Part shown: one piece after another, positions 5,701 to 9,031 of the stretch
How positions within the stretch are numbered: the first letter of the stretch is position 1
How the letters are laid out: every line of letters starts with the position of its first letter
NCBI GenBank assembly: GCA_041591085.1
Contig: JBFHSP010000120.1
Coordinates: 1-9,031 of the forward strand
Length of the DNA stretch: 9,031 bases
From: Pleionea sp041591085
GTDB taxonomy: Bacteria; Pseudomonadota; Gammaproteobacteria; Enterobacterales; Kangiellaceae
Direction of reading: 5' to 3'
Notes under the pieces: model-generated
Seen by the model: the letters and a program-made list of their open reading frames with translations, nothing else
Told to the model about the DNA's origin: nothing
Databases searched by the model: none
Program-made: the position numbers and the translations under genes

Positions 5701-6873
5701 TTGGTGATTGAGCCCAATACGGCATTTCCAGAAAAGGTCGGCCTTGTATTGTCTGGCGGTGGCGCGCGCGCCGCTTATCAAGTAGGTGCTTTAAAGGCCA
5801 TTTCTGAAATTCTTCCTTTTACCACCCATCAAAACCCATTTCGTATAATAACCGGTACTTCAGCTGGCGCTATTAACGCAACGGTGGTGGCAGCTTATAG
5901 TCAACACTTTAAGTTAGGCATGAAGCGCCTTGAAAACGTTTGGGCCAACTTCCATTGCGAGCAGGTTTATCGCTGTAGCTTTAAAGAGCTGATGCTTCAC
6001 AGCGGGCGCTGGGTAAAACTCATTTTTGGGATCGATCCCAACAAAAGCATTGGCTTACTTAACAATGAACCTTTAGCTGAATTACTTTCACAGGTGATCC
6101 CCTATCCTCTTATTGCCAAAGCCATAGAACAAGATGCACTCGATGCAGTGTGCATTACAGCTTCAAGCTATACCTCTGGAGAGTCGGTTTCTTTTTACCA
6201 AGGTAAAGCGGAATTGGAGCCTTGGATCAGACATCGCCGCAATGGGGTTGCCACCCAAATAGAAAAGCAACATTTGCTAGCATCGGCCGCCATTCCATTG
6301 GTTTTTCCGGCTGTGACCATCAACCATAAATACTTCGGTGATGGCAGCATGCGATTTTTATCCCCTTTAAGTCCTGCACTTCACTTAGGCGCCGAGAAAG
6401 TATTGGTGATTGGTGTTGATCCTATCAATGTACCCGAGATAAAAACCAGTCACCCTAAAGGCTACCCAACCATCGCAGAAATTGCAGGTCACCTACTTGA
6501 CTCGGTCTTTATTGATAGCCTCGATAGCGATTTAGAGCGGCTACACCGAATCAATCGAACTGTGGCGAAAATTCCAGAAAAAGTGCGACTCAAAGAAGGG
6601 ATAAAGCTTAAATCAGTGGATACTTTTGTGCTTAATCCAAGTGAAGATATCAGCCTTATTGCCCGCCGATACTTCAAATCTATGCCCAAAGCTCTACAGT
6701 TTTTCTTAAAACGAGTAGGGATATCGGATGAAAGTGGCGATACCGTGTTGAGTTACTTGCTGTTTGAAAAGCCATTTACTCGCACATTAATCAACTTAGG
6801 CTACAAAGATGCCATGAATAAAAGCGATGAATTGCTTCGGTTTTATGGTTTAAAAGCCACTTCAACTTTGTAA
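5701..6873 (+). CDS. Patatin-like phospholipase family protein
   Basis: A 390-residue putative serine lipid acyl hydrolase (phospholipase A / lysophospholipase type) using a Ser-Asp dyad. All patatin hallmarks are present: the oxyanion-hole block VLSGGGARAAYQVGALKA (about 16-33, with GGGAR at 19-23), the nucleophile elbow GTSAG with Ser54 (52-56), and the Asp loop FGDGSMR with Asp214. The patatin core ends near 240; the remaining 150 residues form an extension of unassigned function. There is no signal peptide or evident membrane helix, so it is probably cytoplasmic or peripherally membrane-bound. Substrate is unknown; E. coli RssA is a shorter relative of the fold. Start is TTG at 5701, or GTG at 5704, two bases after the previous stop with GGAGAG upstream. 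The tight spacing makes it the third gene of the proS operon. I see no clear hairpin terminator after the TAA. Confidence 0.93.
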   Translation: MVIEPNTAFPEKVGLVLSGGGARAAYQVGALKAISEILPFTTHQNPFRIITGTSAGAINATVVAAYSQHFKLGMKRLENVWANFHCEQVYRCSFKELMLHSGRWVKLIFGIDPNKSIGLLNNEPLAELLSQVIPYPLIAKAIEQDALDAVCITASSYTSGESVSFYQGKAELEPWIRHRRNGVATQIEKQHLLASAAIPLVFPAVTINHKYFGDGSMRFLSPLSPALHLGAEKVLVIGVDPINVPEIKTSHPKGYPTIAEIAGHLLDSVFIDSLDSDLERLHRINRTVAKIPEKVRLKEGIKLKSVDTFVLNPSEDISLIARRYFKSMPKALQFFLKRVGISDESGDTVLSYLLFEKPFTRTLINLGYKDAMNKSDELLRFYGLKATSTL

Positions 6874-6970
6874 ACCTTTTTTAAGATAAACCCTTATACT
6901 TCAACAAATTACTGGCGGCCTAGGTAATATCGACTAATCTTAAATAAATAGATTTAGATAGACCATTAAT

Positions 6971-9031
6971 TTGCCAAGCTCAACTTTGCCTTCAAATCCA
7001 AACCCTAGTGACGATCTTCTCGCAAAACTGGAAGAGCTAGAAAAAGTCACCGCGGAAAAAGCGAATGTAGAGAAACTACAAAAAGCGCTTTTAAAAATTG
7101 CTCGTCTTTCGAGTCAGGTCAGTCGCATGCGCGACTTTTATCAAGACCTTCACATCGTTATTTCTGAATTAATTAACGCCACCAATTTTTATGTTGCTCT
7201 ACTAACTTCAGATAAACAGTTTGTAAAGTTTGAATACTTTTACGATGAAGAAGACATTGAACTCGATCCCACGTCTTGGGAGCCAGAACCTATTGAAGCA
7301 TTTAAATCCACATTAACTGGCTATTTGTTTAAAACAGAACAAACCCTTCTACTCGATGAAAAATTAATTAAAGATCTCATTGATCAAGGTGAAATCAGTA
7401 TGCGCGGCAAGCCAACCAATCACTGGTTAGGCGTTCCTTTAATGGTTAATAATGAAATGATTGGCGTTATGGTCACTCAAACTTATGATCCTGACCAAAA
7501 TTACACAAGCCAAGACAAAGAAGTTCTTACCTTCGTTTCACAGCAAGTTGCCGCGGTACTGAGTCAAAACAAATATCAACAACAACTTCGAGCTTATAAT
7601 GAACAGCTAGAATTTAAGGTATTGCAACGAACTGAAATGTTGCAACAAATCAATCAAGATCTTGAAGAAAAAATTAGAGAAGTTGAACAGAGCAGCGCTA
7701 TTCAAAATGCGGTTTTCAAGATTTCCGAATTAGCCAATAGCAGCGCAGAGCTTGATGAGTTTTATTTATCCCTTCATAAAATCATCGACAGCATAATGCA
7801 CTCTAAGAATTTTTATATTTGTTTATATAATTCAAAAACTGAGCGGCTTACTTTTCCATACATCATTGATGAGTTTGATAACGATGTATTTGAGCGTGAT
7901 TTAAAAAAGGATAAACCGCTAGAGGAGCAAAGCCCAACCGAAAGAGTTCTGCTTTCTGGACAGCCATTATTAATTAATGAAGAAAACAACTCCAAGTGGT
8001 TGGAAATGCAAGTGATTGTTGGAACCTTTCCTGAAACTTGGCTCGGAGTACCGCTTCTTAAAGATTCCGAGGCCATAGGAGTGTTAGCCATACAGAGTTA
8101 TGTGAAAGGAAAATCCTATACCGATCTCGATAAAGAAATTCTCATGTATGTTGGCCAGCAAGTAGCAACCACCATTATTCGGAAAAAAAGCACCGATGCG
8201 CTAAAAAAAGCCCATCAAAAATTAAAAAAAGCCAATGATGAACTGGAAAAACGAGTAGAAGAAAGAACCAACGAGCTGTCTATCACCAACAACACCTTAA
8301 AATCGATGCTCGACGAACGTAACAAAATGCAAAAGAAATTGGCGTTTGAGGCTTTTCATGACAATTTAACCGGGCTTCCCAATCGAGCTCTTTTTATAAA
8401 CCGATTGGAACAATGCATCAAACAACAAAGACGCAACGATAAAGCCGATTATTCGGTATTATTTTTAGATTTAGATCGGTTTAAAGTGATTAATGACAGT
8501 TTAGGTCATTTAGTCGGTGACGAACTTTTAAAACAAGTTGCAGGCAGATTGGAAGATTGCATTCGTCCGCAGGACACCGTAGCTCGATTAGGAGGCGATG
8601 AGTTTTGCATTTTATTAAGAGATGTATCCGACTATACCATTACGGCAAAAATTGCAGAGCGCATTGTTGAGTCAATTCAAGAGCCATTTCAAGTAGACGA
8701 AAGTATTATCCATACTTCAACCAGTGTTGGGGTTGTGATAGGTAACTTAAATCACTTAACCAGTAGTGATGTCCTACGAGATGCAGACTCCGCCATGTAT
8801 CACGCCAAAGACTCAGGAAAATCTCGTTATTTATTGTTTGATGCTGAAATGCATCAAGCTGCGCTAAAACGATTAAAAATTGAGAGCGAACTGAGAAATG
8901 CCATAAAAAATCATCAAATATCGGTGTATTATCAGCCGATTTTAGATTTACAAACCGGTCATGTTGTCGCTTTTGAAGCTCTGTCTCGTTGGTTTCATGA
9001 AGAGCTTGGCTTTATCTCTCCTGCTGAGTTT
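6971..9031 (+). CDS. GAF-GAF-GGDEF-EAL c-di-GMP turnover protein (3' end cut by window)
   Basis: Continuous frame of 687 codons with no stop in the window. Order: coiled coil (about 15-50), GAF 1 (about 53-198), linking helix (199-240), GAF 2 (about 255-400), signalling helix (405-455), GGDEF domain (461-620), start of an EAL domain (from about 640). The GGDEF half looks active: FHDNLTGLPNR (462-472), LDLDRFKVIND (499-509), GGDEF (541-545), and the inhibitory-site RxxD as RPQD (532-535), exactly five residues before it. The EAL part shows YYQPI and EALSRW with E669, but most catalytic residues lie beyond the edge, so phosphodiesterase activity cannot be judged. Soluble: no membrane segment; the GAF domains presumably sense a cytoplasmic signal of unknown kind. 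Start: the frame opens after TAG at 6959; TTG at 6971 is the first usual start, with weak Shine-Dalgarno; TTG at 6986 is possible. ATG at 7127 would drop a clearly coding coiled coil. It lies 97 bases after the patatin gene. Confidence 0.93.
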   Translation, partial: MPSSTLPSNPNPSDDLLAKLEELEKVTAEKANVEKLQKALLKIARLSSQVSRMRDFYQDLHIVISELINATNFYVALLTSDKQFVKFEYFYDEEDIELDPTSWEPEPIEAFKSTLTGYLFKTEQTLLLDEKLIKDLIDQGEISMRGKPTNHWLGVPLMVNNEMIGVMVTQTYDPDQNYTSQDKEVLTFVSQQVAAVLSQNKYQQQLRAYNEQLEFKVLQRTEMLQQINQDLEEKIREVEQSSAIQNAVFKISELANSSAELDEFYLSLHKIIDSIMHSKNFYICLYNSKTERLTFPYIIDEFDNDVFERDLKKDKPLEEQSPTERVLLSGQPLLINEENNSKWLEMQVIVGTFPETWLGVPLLKDSEAIGVLAIQSYVKGKSYTDLDKEILMYVGQQVATTIIRKKSTDALKKAHQKLKKANDELEKRVEERTNELSITNNTLKSMLDERNKMQKKLAFEAFHDNLTGLPNRALFINRLEQCIKQQRRNDKADYSVLFLDLDRFKVINDSLGHLVGDELLKQVAGRLEDCIRPQDTVARLGGDEFCILLRDVSDYTITAKIAERIVESIQEPFQVDESIIHTSTSVGVVIGNLNHLTSSDVLRDADSAMYHAKDSGKSRYLLFDAEMHQAALKRLKIESELRNAIKNHQISVYYQPILDLQTGHVVAFEALSRWFHEELGFISPAEF

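Noticed and set aside
7813..8091. Minus-strand open frame of 92 codons inside the c-di-GMP gene
   Set aside because: It lies opposite the second GAF domain, whose plus-strand coding is unambiguous; its own sequence is Ser-rich shadow sequence without a known domain.
1..9031. CRISPR array, tRNA/rRNA genes, insertion sequences, toxin-antitoxin or defence genes
   Set aside because: I looked for direct repeats with regular spacers, terminal inverted repeats, transposase or integrase motifs and tRNA-like structures on both strands and saw none.

Overview
The window looks like a chromosomal housekeeping region of a gammaproteobacterium with moderately low GC. The evidence is the close resemblance of its prolyl-tRNA synthetase (ProS) and its 564-residue NAD-type malic enzyme (MaeA) to the E. 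coli and Pseudomonas proteins as I remember them, plus an FmdB zinc-ribbon protein and a multi-domain c-di-GMP enzyme. A marine Oceanospirillales- or Alteromonas-like host is possible, but the sequence alone does not settle the genus. I see no insertion sequence, integrase, CRISPR array, rRNA, tRNA, prophage or defence cassette.

Left part, minus strand: an AT-rich 230-base stretch without a convincing gene is followed by a gene for a 204-residue DUF6445-like protein. That protein has a spaced H-x-D ... H ... R pattern, as in Fe(II)/2-oxoglutarate oxygenases. Upstream of it on the same strand is maeA (malate to pyruvate, CO2 and NADH). A perfect hairpin terminator separates the two and ends only five bases before the ribosome binding site of the DUF6445-like gene. 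Next comes a 305-base spacer with a long imperfect hairpin and a second strong terminator, then the minus-strand fmdB-type gene, which that terminator serves.

Right part, plus strand: the fmdB-like gene and proS diverge from a 252-base region holding palindromes and a candidate proS -10 box. proS, a secreted single-domain lytic transglycosylase and a patatin-like phospholipase follow each other with two-base gaps and are almost certainly one transcript. After 97 bases comes a large gene for a GAF-GAF-GGDEF-EAL protein, cut by the right window edge. It has no stop codon in the window, so a search for complete ORFs would miss it. Its first half carries a duplicated GAF plus signalling-helix module.

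The genes do not form one obvious pathway. The plus-strand operon mixes tRNA charging, peptidoglycan cleavage and lipid hydrolysis, and the c-di-GMP gene may or may not share its transcript. I found no clear new biological system. The best leads are the uncharacterised DUF6445-like putative oxygenase, the structured intergenic region at 2640-2882, the two-residue insertion in ProS, and the duplicated sensor module of the c-di-GMP protein.
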